A stretch of DNA of 64,000 nucleotides from Peromyscus leucopus (GCF_004664715.2 NC_051075.1:88344709-88408708), one strand, 5' to 3'; numbered from the stretch's first letter, positions 25,768 through 37,131 are shown. The notes: generated by a model not told the origin, from the letters alone. A program made the numbers and translations.

Positions 25768-26046
25768 GATATCCTTGTGGGCACTCCTAGAAGTGTACTT
25801 TGTCTCCTAGATTCCTCAGATCCAATCAAATTGACAATCAGGATTAACCATTACAGGAAATAATACTGGGGGTTCGGGGCAGTATTCCAGAAGAGTGAAA
25901 GCAAAGAATTTTCAAATGTAAGAAGCCAGATAAATCTTAAATAAGTTTAAATGTGAGGAAAGAAAATCTAGTTAGAAATATCATGATCAAAAATAAAAGA
26001 AGTTAAAATTGATTAGGAGGAAATGATCACCTCGCAAGAAGTGACA

Positions 26047-26187
26047 ACCAAGGAGCTCAGAGATGGTTCAGTGGGTCAAGTGCCTGCCACACAAGCCTGA
26101 CTACCTGTGTTTGACCCTCATAACACACATAGAAGTAAAAGGAGAGAACTGACTCCACAAGGTTGTTGTCTACCCTACACACACATG

Positions 26188-26224
<37 letters not shown>

Positions 26225-26325
26225 CAGACACCCCATACCATGGCATGTGTGCCCATGCACGTGCATACACATATGCGTGTACCCACACACATACACACAT
26301 ATAATAAATAAACCTTTTAAAATGA
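26047..26325 (+). mobile_element. B3-type SINE with (CA)n
   Basis: GAGCTCAGAGATGGTTCAGT head, GACTACCTGTGTTTGACCC box B region, AGAGAACTGACTCCACAAG, a CA tract at 26191-26223 and an ATAATAAATAAACC tail. Confidence 0.85.
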
Positions 26326-26726
26326 TAATCAAATTCTCAGCTAAAATGTTGAATAGCAACAACATAAAAAATAAGATAGTGGATTTTTTTTTTTCAAACA
26401 GCGTGGGAGCACTTGTCTCTCAGCATTTCAATGCGGGGAGGAAATGTGTTCCCTTCAAAACTGTCTCTCAAGAATAATGAGAAAATTTTGCATATGGGAA
26501 TGGTTTCATGAAAGGAAATTATTAAAGACATGACAGAAAATGAAGGAAATACTCGAAAGAATGGTTTGACGGGCAGGAAGGAGGGAGTGATAGTCATGGG
26601 AATATATGTAAATGCACCCAGTCTCTAAGGAATAAAGATACAAGAAACAGTGAACTAACACTGCATAACAATAGTGTGTTGGCCTAGAATCCTCTGGTGA
26701 AGACAATGAAGGCAGAAAGTGGAAGA
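26326..26726. other. Intergenic, nothing recognised
   Basis: No gene or repeat that I can support. Confidence 0.5.
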
Positions 26727-26731
26727 CAATA

Positions 26732-27077
26732 TGTTAGCATTCTGAACCCGCCCTTGGGGCCCGCCATGTGTCTTGACATAAAAGCCTCCTTTAAGGAAAA
26801 ATCCCTCCCTCGTTCTTCACCCCACCACCACCACGCCCACCCGCGCATGCACCATGAAGTGTGCACACTTCCGTTTTCTCTCCCTTCTCTCTGTCTTTCC
26901 CCCTCTTTCCTATCTTTCTATCTTTCTATTATAATAAACTCCGCGTGGATGCAGTGCCTGGGGGGTGAGTGATTTTTCCACACGCCGCAGCCCACCGCCG
27001 CATTTGCACATTTCCCTCACCCGTGGGACACCTTGGCCAGGCCAGCCAGGGCCTCCCCCATGCACCGTATCATTACA
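26732..27077 (+). mobile_element. Solo LTR with 5-bp target duplication
   Basis: It starts TGTTAGCATTCTG and ends CATTACA. CAATA occurs on both sides (26727-26731 and 27078-27082). Inside, ACATAAAAGCCTCC is TATA-like and ATAATAAACTCCGCGTGG carries a polyadenylation signal, giving a U3-R-U5 layout. It is GC-richer than its surroundings. Family not named. Confidence 0.72.
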
Positions 27078-27212
27078 CAATATACTGATACACTTAGAAC
27101 TGATCAAGGTTAGGTTCCATGTACTGAGTGCCACAGCAGCTTAAATAAATGACATTGAATTAGGGAGTCTTTAAAAATGAACGAGATTAAAGAGGAACAT
27201 ATGCATTTAAAG

Positions 27213-27436
27213 CTGTGTTTCTCAACCTTCCTAATGCTGCCACCCTTTAATACAGTCCCTCATGTTGTGGTGACCACCAGCCATAAACTTATTTTCACTG
27301 CTACTTCATAACTGTAATTTTGCTACTGTTATGAATCGTAATGTAAATATCTGTGTTTTCCAATGGTCTTAGGCAACCCCTGTGAAAGGGCCATTTGATC
27401 CCAAATGGGTCGCGACCCACAGGTTGAGAACAACTG
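27213..27436 (+). mobile_element. URR1-type hAT-Charlie DNA transposon (non-autonomous)
   Basis: Terminal inverted repeats TTTCTCAACC and GGTTGAGAA, an ATAACTGTAATTTTGCTACT core and GGTCGCGACCCACAGG near the end identify URR1. Flanking 8-mers ATTTAAAG and ATCTCAAG agree at 6 of 8 positions, consistent with the 8-bp duplications of hAT elements. Confidence 0.93.
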
Positions 27437-27478
27437 ATCTCAAGAAAAACTAGAGAAAATAAAACATGGGAAAAACAC

Positions 27479-28013
27479 TGTTAGGAGCCACGCCAATCCA
27501 AGGCTTTCTCAGAGGCCCTGATAAAAGGACAAAAGGAACCTACTTCTGTGTCCTTGTGTCTTGTGTCTGCCCTGTGTCCCAGGGGCAGACTTGGCAAGGT
27601 CCTGTCTGGGGCTGAGGCCAGGGCCTTTAAGGGTTAAGGTTTTGGTTCCTGAGAACTTGGATTTTCCCCTTGAAGAGACTGGAGTTATCAGTCCCAAGGC
27701 CACTCTATGCTCAAGTGTGTCACAGACACACTTGAGGCATCTTGTGATCCCCTTGTGTAACGTTATTTAATTAGCTTCCTGCTGTCTTCATGCCTTCCCG
27801 TTATATGATAGCTTCCACTGGCTCTGTCCCATTTCCCTCCTGCAAATAGTATACAAGATGCTGTACTTCTTCATAAACCTAGTGGGCATAAGATGTGGGT
27901 TCTGCAAGACCTCCTGACCCCAGCTTTTCTATATTCTTTGTGATCTCATCCCTGATTAGCTCCCTTAGGATCCTGTCACTGAAAAATGACCTGCCTGCCC
28001 CAGTCACACAGTA
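27479..28013 (+). mobile_element. IAP/ERVK-related LTR
   Basis: The start TGTTAGGAGCCACGCC parallels IAP-type LTR starts. A late ATAGTATACAAGATGCTGTA and TTCATAAACCTAGTG block looks like a core promoter and degenerate polyadenylation region. The 3' end is uncertain and no clean target duplication was found. Confidence 0.55.
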
Positions 28014-28695
28014 GAAATAAATTCAAATACATGAATAATTACAATTAAATGTATCTATTCACTAGTGGGGGAAACTACCATATTGACTGGCTAAAAATAT
28101 AAAGCTATGTATCATTCAAGAGTTATCATAAAACATAATGGGCCAGAAGATAAATAGTAAAGGACGAGGAGATAAATCATATAAATAGCTCACACACCCC
28201 CAAAAGCTATGAAGAGGCTGGTAATCACAAAAACTTAAAAACTGAAAGCATGATTTGACATGGAGGTATTTACCATACGATATGTTTTAAATATCAAGAA
28301 AGATCAAAATCTCTAAAATTTCACATCCTTAAGAAAATAGCCACAAGATAGATAAGACAAAAACCGAGAAGTCACAAAAAGAAATGGACATATTACCAAC
28401 AACCAACATGATGGGAGCAGTAATAGATAATTTAATCAAACTAAAAATCACATGGAACATTTCACAAACTTTATGTAACGAGAGCATGTATAATTTGAAC
28501 TGGCAATTAAGGGATACACATCTTACTAAATTAAACACAGATAATTAATCATGTAATAGTCCATAAACTAGTCTCAGAAAAATCACAACAAACTGGCTTA
28601 ATTTCTAAAAGTTCTCTCACCAGAACGCAATAGATGAGAATTCCTTGCAATAAAATGTCTTACACTAGCATTTTCTTTTTAATAGTAAACATCTT
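28014..28695. other. Intergenic, nothing recognised
   Basis: AT-rich, with no supported feature. Confidence 0.5.
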
Positions 28696-28995
28696 GGGGC
28701 TGGGAGATGGCTCAGTGGGTAAAGTGTTTGGCTCACACGTGTGATGACTGTAGTTTGATCTCTAAAATTCACATGAGTGCCAGGTGGGCATAGGAGCCAG
28801 CCAAAGGAGACAGGATCGCGAGAGCAAGCAGGTGAGCTCCAAGTCAAAGTGAGAGGCCCTACCTCAACCTATAAGGTGGAAAGTGATCAGATAAGGCACC
28901 TGATGTCAACCTCAGGTATCCACAGGCAGACACACATGTCCATCTATACCCATGTGGACATGCACACATATCATGCACACGTGTATACATGTAAA
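28696..28995 (+). mobile_element. B3/B4-type SINE
   Basis: GGGGCTGGGAGATGGCTCAG head, AGTTTGATCTCTAAAATTC, a diverged B1-like middle with GAGCTCCAAGTCAAAGTGAG, a CA-rich end and an AATAATAAATAA tail. Confidence 0.75.
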
Positions 28996-29032
28996 AAAAA
29001 TAATAAATAACTCGTTAATAAAGAAATTATAG

Positions 29033-29730
29033 TGGGTGCTATGAGATGGCTCAGCAGTTAAGAGCAGACTGCTCTTCCGGAGGACAAAAGTTCAATTTCC
29101 AGCACCCACACTGCAGCTCACAAACACCTGGAACTCTAGTTCCAGGGGATCAGACACCCTCCCTCTTCTGACCTCCGTGGGTGCCAGACGTGTATGTGGC
29201 ACACAGACACACACGCAAGTAAAATGTCCACTGTTGTTGTTTCTGCTCTTTTGGGGGACTCCACCAGCTCCCAAATAAATCATACATGGAGACTTTTTCT
29301 TAATCACGAATGCCCGGCCTTAGCTTGGCTTGTTTCTAGCCAGTTTTTCTTAACTTTAAATTATTCCTTCTACCTTTTGCCTCTGGGCTTTTTCCTTTTC
29401 CTACTTCTGTAAATCTTACTTTTACCCCATAGCTGGTTATATAGCCAGGTGGCTGGCCCCTGGAGTCCCCCTCCTTCCCTGGCTACTTCTTTGTTTTTTT
29501 CCTCCCAGATTTCTCCTTCTATATATCCTCTCTGCCTACCAGCCCCGCCTATTTCTTTCTCCTGCCTCACTATTGGCTGTTCAGCTCTTTATTAGACCAT
29601 CAAGTGTTTTAGACAGGCAAAGTAACACAGCTTCACAGAGTTAAACAAATGCAACATAAAGAAAAGTAATACACCCTAAAATAATATTTTACAACAATCC
29701 ATATACATAGAATCAAATTTACTTTTTAAT
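29033..29730 (+). mobile_element. B3 SINE split by a solo LTR
   Basis: The B3 body runs from GCTATGAGATGGCTCAGCAG to CACGCAAGTAAAATGTCCAC (29033-29231). Its tail ATCCATATACATAGAATC resumes at 29697. The interruption is exactly the family A LTR, copy 3. Confidence 0.85.
29232..29696 (-). mobile_element. Solo LTR, ERV2-like family A, copy 3
   Basis: TG..CA ends flanked by GTCCAC and ATCCAT, a decayed 6-bp duplication (4 of 6). It lacks the duplicated AACAAATGTAACACA segment seen in copies 1, 2 and 4, so it is the shortest copy. Confidence 0.9.
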
Positions 29731-31111
29731 TATAATAAAAATAACTATATATCTATACCTGACATATAAAACAAATACTATATATATATAACAACACAAA
29801 CTCAAATATGAATAAAAAAGAAATGAGAGGTAAATGTATAACATAAATGTTTATAATATAAAGAGGCTGTTAACCAAGACCCTAATTATGCAATTTCAGG
29901 AATTAGATAAAGTTTTAGAGTCAAACTGAAAGATTTCATAAATGAATTGCAGATTTAATACAACCAAAATGTTGTTTATAAAACTTTTTGAGCTTTGTAG
30001 TCAAAATGTTAGGTAGCTAGACATATATTAACAGGCTTGGAGGCCATTGAGGACATACCATTCCCTTAAGACGTTAAAATATATATATATGAGGGTAAAG
30101 GTACTGGAGCTTTGTTGGGACCCATTGAAGGAAAGCTATTTCCTTCTCATCCAAATAACATAATTTAATTTCTCCCCTCGGCCCTCTGTGGAGGAATGTC
30201 ATTCTAAGTGCCCCAAATATTACATACTATTGTGTCTTTCCTTAAGAGTTAATCCAACCAGGTCTATCAGTCACCTACACTCAAGAGACCACCTATCAGG
30301 AAAGCTAAGCACCCGGAGAAACGCTAAGGAGATAGGAAGAATCTTAAGTCCCTTAGTTGAGTGATCTCCTTACACACTCCAGAGCTCCTCCGTGCAATTG
30401 CACACATATTTTCACAACTAAGCCCACCTACTTTCCTGAGATGTAACTCAAAACTTATTACTTTTCATTCCCCACCCCTTTCTATCCAGTATGTATGTAT
30501 GTACATATGTGTGTATGTATGCATGTATCAGCCAAAATCCTAAGCACGCATGCTCGGGCACTCTAGACATTCTCACTCCTTCTCTAAAGAACCCCAACCC
30601 CAGCCACTTGCCTTCCTCCACTGCTGAGCCTGCCTTCTTTCTTAGACCCGATCTCAAAATACATCGCTGTCACTCTTGGCCTCATTTTGCCCCTCTAGAA
30701 CTGCCAGGAGAGATGTTTACAACCAGCTTGCCCTGTTGTTTCTCTTTAAATGCTAGGAAAACAGTGCTGGAACTTCTTTCTGAGCCCATCTTAAAATCCT
30801 TTTAGCAACAAAACTAAGAACACATACTAGAGAGCTGGGATTCTCAAGTAACAAACGCAATGAGACATTGTTAGCCCAAGAGGAAAGTGAGGAATTTTAC
30901 AAGATAAGAACGTGACGGTTTAAGTTCCCTGTTGTCAGGCCTCTTAACAAATCAAAATTCTTATTTTTGCTAATGTTTATTACTTCAAACCAATCCACTC
31001 TCGTATTTCTCATGTTAGAAAACACAAAAGCATCACTCTGGGAGGGGAAGGGAGTGTGCTGAGAGAGGGGGCGGAGCGCTCACTGTTAGTGTGTGAAAAA
31101 ATGACATCATT
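29731..31111. other. Intergenic, nothing recognised
   Basis: An ATGT-rich tract occurs at about 30490-30530. No gene or interspersed repeat that I can name. Confidence 0.45.
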
Positions 31112-31126
31112 AAAAATCTGTTCGTG

Positions 31127-31289
31127 GGCCGGGCGGTGGTGGCGCACGCCTTTAATCCCAGCACTCAGGAGGCAGAGGCAGGTGGATCTCTGTGAGTTCG
31201 AGGCCAGCCTGGTCTCCAAAGCGAGTTCCAGGAAAGGCACAAAGCTACAAAGAGAAACCCTGTCTCGAAAAGCCAAAAAAAAAAAAAAA
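31127..31289 (+). mobile_element. B1 SINE, young
   Basis: GCCGGGCGGTGGTGGCGCAC head, full B1 body and a long A tail. Target duplication AAAAATCTGTTCGTG (31112-31126 and directly after the tail). Confidence 0.97.
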
Positions 31290-31799
31290 AAAAAAAAATC
31301 TGTTCGTGCTAAAAATCTCTTCATTGACCACTTCATAAGCAACTATTTTAAGATGATTTATTACATTTAATGCCCTGTTTATCTATGACTAGAAATATTG
31401 TAGCTGTGTGTCTGAATTTCATATATAATTTAAAAATGTTTGCCACTGAAGGCATGTAAGCTTAAGACAAAGTGACCATTACATTTTATACTGGCTATCA
31501 TATCTGGATTATTAACATATAAAACATGCAATGAAATTTTTGACATTTATTGTGGGGTTTTACTAGTGATTTTCAGATTTAAAAAAAAAAAAAAGGTCGC
31601 CTCTGGGCAAGGCTTCAATTTGCAATCCTGGAGTATTTGTTATTATAGTTACGAGATGCATAGTGGAAAATGTACTCATTTGTGAGGAAATGTAACCTTC
31701 CTTGAAGGAATGAAGGTGTACTAAAGAGACCTTTGGGCTCCTGCCTTTGACTATGAGACTATCAAAATATGGACTCCAAGAAATTATAATTTCTTCAGA
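31290..31799. other. Intergenic, nothing recognised
   Basis: No gene or repeat that I can support. Confidence 0.5.
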
Positions 31800-32205
31800 C
31801 ATCTTTTGCTGGGGGAAGGAAGTAGCTGGATGCCTGGTATGAGTATGAAGGAAAGCTTATCTCCCAGAGGGGGGTTTATAACTGTCAGGCTATCTTGCAG
31901 AAGGGATTAGAGACAGATAAAGTGTAAGATCATACCCTAACTGGGACTCTACAGTTATGCACACCTCTGACCCTCTATTTAAATCTAAACCTCATGTCAG
32001 AGCCTCTAGATGGACTTGGTGGCAGAGGCTAGGTAAATGTTACTGGACCTCTGTCTTGCTTTTGACAAAGCGGTAGCTGCACTGAATAAGTCTTTCTTGC
32101 TCCATTTGTTCAATTGTTCTGTTGAATACTGGTGGCCGAGCCTAACCTGATATGGCTCCCAGAGCTCAGTCTCTCACCCTAGAAATTCCAGTAACACTTA
32201 TAACT
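31800..32205 (+). mobile_element. Possible ERV LTR
   Basis: CCCTCTATTTAAATCTAAAC followed about 120 bp later by CTGAATAAGTCTTTCTTGCT and a T-rich end resembles an LTR promoter and polyadenylation layout. Ends and family were not resolved. Confidence 0.35.
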
Positions 32206-32740
32206 AACATCAAAAGGACAGCATCACCAGAAACTAGCCATTCTTAGGTGCCATATACCCTCTCTCTCAGCTCATGTTCTCACCTTGATTAAACAAAAAC
32301 AATCAAAGCATTTTGAGATGTCTTCCATGTAAAGCCTGTCTTTGTTACTTTTCTACTGCTGTGACAGAACACCATGACCAAAGCAATGTCTAAAAGAAAA
32401 CATTTAACTGAACTGACAGTTCCAAAAAATTAGAGCCCATGATGGTGGGGTGGGGGCATGGCAGCATGAATACTGCAAACTCACATCCCAAAAACCAAAC
32501 CAGAAACGGGAAGCACGTTAGGAATGACACAAGTCTTTTGAAACTTCAGTGCCCACCTCCAACGACACACCTCCTCCAATGAGGCCACACCTCCTAATCC
32601 TTCCCAAACAGTTCCACCAACTGGGACCAAGAATTCAAACATGTGAGCTGGTGGGAGCCGTTCTCACTCAAACCGCCATATTCCACTCCCTGGCTCCCAG
32701 AGGCTCATGGCCATATCATAATGCAAACTGCTCTTAGTTC

Positions 32741-33104
32741 TGTAAGGGTCTGAGGAAATGCTGAAGGAAGACCCCAGACTCAAACAGTATGTAAAAGCAA
32801 AGAACGTTTATTAATACCAGCATATGCAGGGTTGTTCACCTGTACAAAATGGCGATGAGTGTGTCATTTCTGGACATACTTGCACAAGCTTTAGCAAGTT
32901 CAGACGTGACTCAGAAGAAGGCTGCTGGATTTGTCCTTGAGACATTGTGAGGCTGACCTGACTTAGGCCTGTGTTTGTTCTCTCTTGTCCCTGAGTGCAA
33001 GGGCGTTGTGAATAAATGGCCCTTCGTGGAAGAGACACTTGTTTCTCTATTCTCAGAGAACTGAAACCTAAATTTAGGTGTGAGACTGGGAGAGTTTAAT
33101 CCCA
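32741..33104 (-). mobile_element. Solo LTR inserted in ORR1 internal region
   Basis: It starts TGTAAGGGTCTGAGG and ends AATCCCA in plus view. AACGTTTATTAATACC is a reverse polyadenylation region. Flanks TTAGTTC and TTGGTTC give an imperfect 6-7-bp duplication. Probably ERVK class. Confidence 0.65.
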
Positions 33105-33302
33105 TTGGTTCAACTTCAAAAGTCCCCATAGTATTTCAGTGTCAACATTGCTTAAAGGTCCAAAGTTCAAAAGACTCTACTGAGACTTGAGGCAATCTCC
33201 TAATTGTAACCCCCTGTAAGACCAGAGCAAATTATATGTTTCCAACATATAATGACACCAAATACAAATTTCCATTCCAAAGGGGGAAGAATCATAGCAT
33301 AG

Positions 33303-33810
33303 TGTAGTTGTTTGTTTTTTTACTCTTTGGTCTTTGGGGGGCTCCCAAATAAATCACATGGAGTCTTACTTATTCTTTCTTATGAATGCATGGCCTTAGC
33401 TTGCTTATTTCTAGCCAGCTTTTTCTTAATTTATCCCATCCATCTTTTGTCTCTGGAGTTTTACCTTTCTATATACCTTTCTTTACTTCTTACTCCGTGG
33501 CTTACTGTGTAGCTGGATGGATGGCCCCCTGAAGTCCTCCTCTCCTTCTCCTTTTGCTCTTCCCTCTTCTCTTTTTCTCCTTCTGTTTATTCTCTCTGTC
33601 TGCCAGCCACACCTATTTTTCTCTCTTGCCTCACTATTGGCCATTCAGCTCTTTACTAGACCAATCAGGTGTTTCAGACAGGCAATGTAACATAGCTTCA
33701 CAGAGTTAAACAAATGCAACATAAAAGAATGCAACACATCTTTGTATCATTAAACAAATGTTCCACAGCATAAAAGAATGTAACACATTTTAAACTAATA
33801 TTCTACAACA
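33303..33810 (-). mobile_element. Solo LTR, ERV2-like family A, copy 4
   Basis: TG..CA ends with a perfect 6-bp duplication GCATAG (33297-33302 and 33811-33816). It shares the duplicated AACAAATG-type U3 segment with copy 2. Confidence 0.93.
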
Positions 33811-33934
33811 GCATAGTAAGGAAATATTAGACCAAATCAAGACCAAAACCCAGAGGGCAAACTCCAAATCCTGTAGTTCCATGTCTATGTTAGAAGGCTT
33901 AGATAGGAAAGCGTTGTAGCCCTCCAGTTAAAGT

Positions 33935-34073
33935 AGAAGTTTATGGTAGTTAAATGATTAATTGAATTTTGGACAAAGTCCACAGCCTATAAGCTACTCT
34001 AATAAATCCCCTTTTGATATGTAGATATCCATTCCATCAGTTATTTTCCTTTAGAGCACCCTGACTAACAGAC
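33935..34073 (+). mobile_element. MaLR (MLT1-like) LTR 3' fragment
   Basis: TCTAATAAATCCCC, ATATCCATTCCATCAGTTAT and TTTAGAGCACCCTGACTAACA form the 3' end of an MLT1-type LTR. Confidence 0.65.
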
Positions 34074-35247
34074 ATTCACTTAGTAGTATTTTCGGATTTA
34101 AAAGTTTGCTTAGATATGAACAAAAATTAAGCTATCATTAAGTATAAAAAAAACATTAAAACTTCAGAACTTTCTCCCAAGGTATGCACAAGTTTTTTAA
34201 AAGACTAATATTATAATAACTTTATAGTAATATAAAACAGAAAAGTCTACCTCGTGAATATACACTGTTTCAACAAAATTTTCTTTTATATTTCCACTTG
34301 CAAGTAATACTAACCATCATTAATGATTATTTTAATCCAAACTGAAATGGTATTCTGAGATGTGCGGCTGGTAAAACAAATAATTAGCCATAGAATCATA
34401 TTACATGTGGAAAGCATCCATATTCACCCATGCCCTCAAAACTGTAAAACTCCATGTCTTCGTTTCTTAAACTCTCTGTTCAACAGTTGGTTTTGAGTAC
34501 ATCTGTCTGCCATGTCCTCTCCTTGCCTCTCCAGGTGCCTGCCCACGTGATCGCTTTTCTCATGAAACCCTCTTTGTCCAGTGTTCTTCTTCTTCTGTAA
34601 AGTTCTGTGCCTCCTCATCTATGAACCCTTGTGTTATGGAGAGTCCAGCTATGTACTGATCATTCTCACTTAAGGGTTTAGACAAACTCAGATAGGCTGG
34701 CAAGACGGTAACTTAGAGGTGGGTACCACCATCAAGAGGACTCTAATCAGGTGAGTAAGAGTTAGATAAATAAGGTTGGTTCAGTGGCGGTGACCATGTC
34801 AGAGGGTCAGAGATTTTTTTATATGCTTCCTTTCCTATTTCAGATAATTTGTATATAAACCTCACACTGGGGTGGGGAGGGCTATTAACAAGCAAGAATA
34901 AATGGTTGCCTTGCTAAAATTCTGAAGAGTAGTGTTGTACACATCATAAAGCTAGAGAGTAAAGACTTTCCATATGTGAGGCTGGATTCCACAATTACAG
35001 AGCCTAGACATGATGAGCTCTCTCTCAGCTTAGGAAGAGTCTTTACAGCTCATGAGAGCAGCTGCAGTTGAAACTTCTCCTTGGCAGGACATTGTCAGTC
35101 GATGCTGTACAGCATGTCTGGCCACATAAAATCCCCTGTGGTTACTCATGGCTTTGCTGTGTGGGAGTCTGGAGGATACGGCAGTGCAGTATTGCAGAAA
35201 ACGTCTGCTGTCTTTAAAGTGAAAAGAGACAGTGAAAAGCTCATACA
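34074..35247. other. Intergenic, nothing recognised
   Basis: No gene or interspersed repeat that I can support. Confidence 0.5.

Positions 35248-35278
<31 letters not shown>
35248..35278. repeat. (CA)n microsatellite
   Basis: About 15 CA units. Confidence 0.97.
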
Positions 35279-35281
<3 letters not shown>

Positions 35282-35499
35282 CTTTTGATGGCATCTCATA
35301 GCCCAGACAAATTATGCACCAGTTTCCTTGAACATGTGTAACCAAAATAGTTACAGAGCAAAGTGAAAAATGGCATGTGGCTACTATAGCTAAAACACCT
35401 TACACTAATCACAGAAACAACTCTAAGAAACACCTGAAAGAAAGTTTTAGGGAAGAGGAATGCAATGAAAGGAATGATAGTTGTTTGTTTTTAATAGGA

Positions 35500-35618
35500 T
35501 CCTACTAGAGCTACAGTTCAATGGCAGAGAACTGGCCCAACATCTGTGAGGCCCTAAGTTCAACCCTGTCAACACACATACACATACACACAAAAAAGAA
35601 AGAAAGAAAGAAAAGAAA
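35500..35618 (+). mobile_element. ID/RSINE1-like SINE, old
   Basis: CTACAGTTCAATGGCAGAGA, GAGGCCCTAAGTTCAACCC and a CA then GAAA tail follow the ID-type order with many changes. Confidence 0.6.
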
Positions 35619-36357
35619 AAACAAAAAGCCCACAACTGGTTTTTACCTGGAGGGAATAAGAGATAGTTTGTGCTAGAGTCAAATATGAATAACTTATCAG
35701 GAACACAGGTTCACATTTCCACAAATATGTTCCAAATACCATACATATATGAACAAGTTTCATGATGTTTATACAGTAGCAGAAAAAAATCATAAATCAA
35801 GGCACTCTTAAAATACATCGGTGTGAACATCAGGTAGGAAGTTTGGCTACTTCAAAGCAGGGCCTCAGGTGTGTGGTGGCATGCTTGGCGTTTGGGTTGG
35901 TAGAAAATAAATGATCTGTTTGTACATTCTTTTACCTGGTAACCATAAGGATGTTAGGTCAAACGTAGAGGTGAGCAAGCTGTGAGTATTTACGGGGCTA
36001 TCAAAGCCCAAGTTAATCTGGCTCCACAATTGCCATGTTTGGGATCTCCACAATTGTAGAAATGGTGATCTCTTGGTAAGCCTTACAGAATCTTAGAGAC
36101 ATCCGAGTTGTTTGTCCTGTTCTGAGAAGTTCCATTTGCACCTCAGAACCACACAAATAGAACAAACGCATACACAGATGCATACAGACATGGCAGACAT
36201 ACATCATGGATCCTACAAGTGTTTCTAGGCTTGCAGTGTAGTGTAAGCATACTATCTGCCCCATCTGATCTAAACTATTCACTTCTTAAAATTTACGAAT
36301 CCCAGACCCAGAATCACATTGTCCCATACATAAGTAAACAAGAAAAGGCAGGTGTTA
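35619..36357. other. Intergenic, nothing recognised
   Basis: No gene or repeat that I can support. Confidence 0.5.
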
Positions 36358-36367
36358 AATGAATACC

Positions 36368-36548
36368 TTTTTTTTGGGGGGGGGGGTTAGAGACAGGGTT
36401 TCTCTGTGTAGTTTTGGTGCCTGTCCTGGATCTCACTCTGTAGACCAGGCTGGCCTAGAACTCACAGAGATCCACCTGACTCTGCCTCCCAAGTGCTGGG
36501 ATTAAAGGCGTGCGCCGCCGCCGCCACTGCCGCCACCACCACCCAGCG
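36368..36548 (-). mobile_element. B1 SINE with expanded GCC/CCA tract
   Basis: Reverse B1: T/G tract, AGAGACAGGGTTTCTCTGTG, CTCCCAAGTGCTGGGATTAA, AGGCGTGCGCC. The B1 head has expanded to a GCC/CCA triplet run (about 36511-36544). Flanking ATGAATACC and ATGAATGCC are the target duplication. Confidence 0.95.
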
Positions 36549-36782
36549 CATGAATGCCTTTTTTAACATATACATTTTCTTTGCTAACAAAATATACGTG
36601 CACACACAAATTCTGGTAATGCTATAATCACAGTATTTCAAATTTTACTAATGTTGAATTTACAAGCCTCAGCCAACCCAAAATATTATTCTGGATAAAA
36701 GTGGCATGGGAGTAGAAAGAACACTATGAGTAGCATGAAGAAAAGGGAAATGGAAGAGATGCAGGGGAGATGACAGACAGGG

Positions 36783-37129
36783 TGGTGGTTTGAATGAGAA
36801 ATGTCCCTCTTAGGTTTGGACAATTAGTGGCACCATTTAAGGAGGTTCAGGAGGTGTGGCCTTATTGGAGCAAGCATGTCACTGGTGGCAGAATTTAAGA
36901 ATGTAAAGACCCACACAACTTCTAGATCTCTCTCTGTGTTTCATGTTTGTAGTTCGAGATGTGAGCACTCAGGCTCCTGATCCTGCTGCTATGTCTGCTG
37001 TCTGCAATGCTGTCGACTCTGACCCTCTGAAACCATGGAGATATATATAGATCTCCAAATAAACTCCTTCTTCTGTAAGGTGCCCTGGTCATAGTGTCTT
37101 ATCACAGCAACAGAAAAGCAACTACAACA
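36783..37129 (+). mobile_element. ORR1-type LTR
   Basis: TGGTGGTTTGAATGAGAAAT start, GGTTCAGGAGGTGTGGCCTT, CTCTGAAACCATGG, AATAAACTCCTTCTTC polyadenylation region and ATCACAGCAACAGAAAAGCA end. It directly abuts a 5'-truncated L1. Confidence 0.9.
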
Positions 37130-37131
37130 GA

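Larger units (their letters stand above)
24336..25845 (-). mobile_element. Old MaLR (MLT1-like) element split by two later LTRs
   Basis: TTTATTAGATCAGTAGCTTG, GAGACAGGCAGC, CCCCCTGGAGAG and CTTCCTCTTTGCTGTTAG are followed, beyond two insertions, by TCAGATCCAATCAAATTGAC, AATCAGGATTAACCATTACA. That is the reverse of an MLT1-type LTR (GTTAAT..GTCAACTTGATTGGAT). The ORR1 LTR and the ERV2-like solo LTR inside it are younger. Confidence 0.6.
32340..33900 (-). mobile_element. ORR1 LTR plus internal sequence, split by two LTRs
   Basis: A reverse ORR1 LTR (TTACTTTTCTACTGCTGTGA to CACTCAAACCGCCATA) continues into the reverse MaLR internal region (ATTCCACTCCCTGG; ACTTCAAAAGTCCCCATAG; TTCCAACATATAATGACACC; GACCAAAACCCAGAGGGC). 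Insertions at 32741-33104 and 33303-33810 break one continuous consensus. Confidence 0.82.

Noticed and set aside
27479..28013. An intact endogenous retrovirus next to the IAP-like LTR
   Set aside because: No gag, pro, pol or env-like frame follows; the downstream sequence is short and unrelated.
21123..33810. Segmental tandem duplication of a 4-kb block
   Set aside because: Only the LTRs repeat; the sequences between them and their target duplications are all different.
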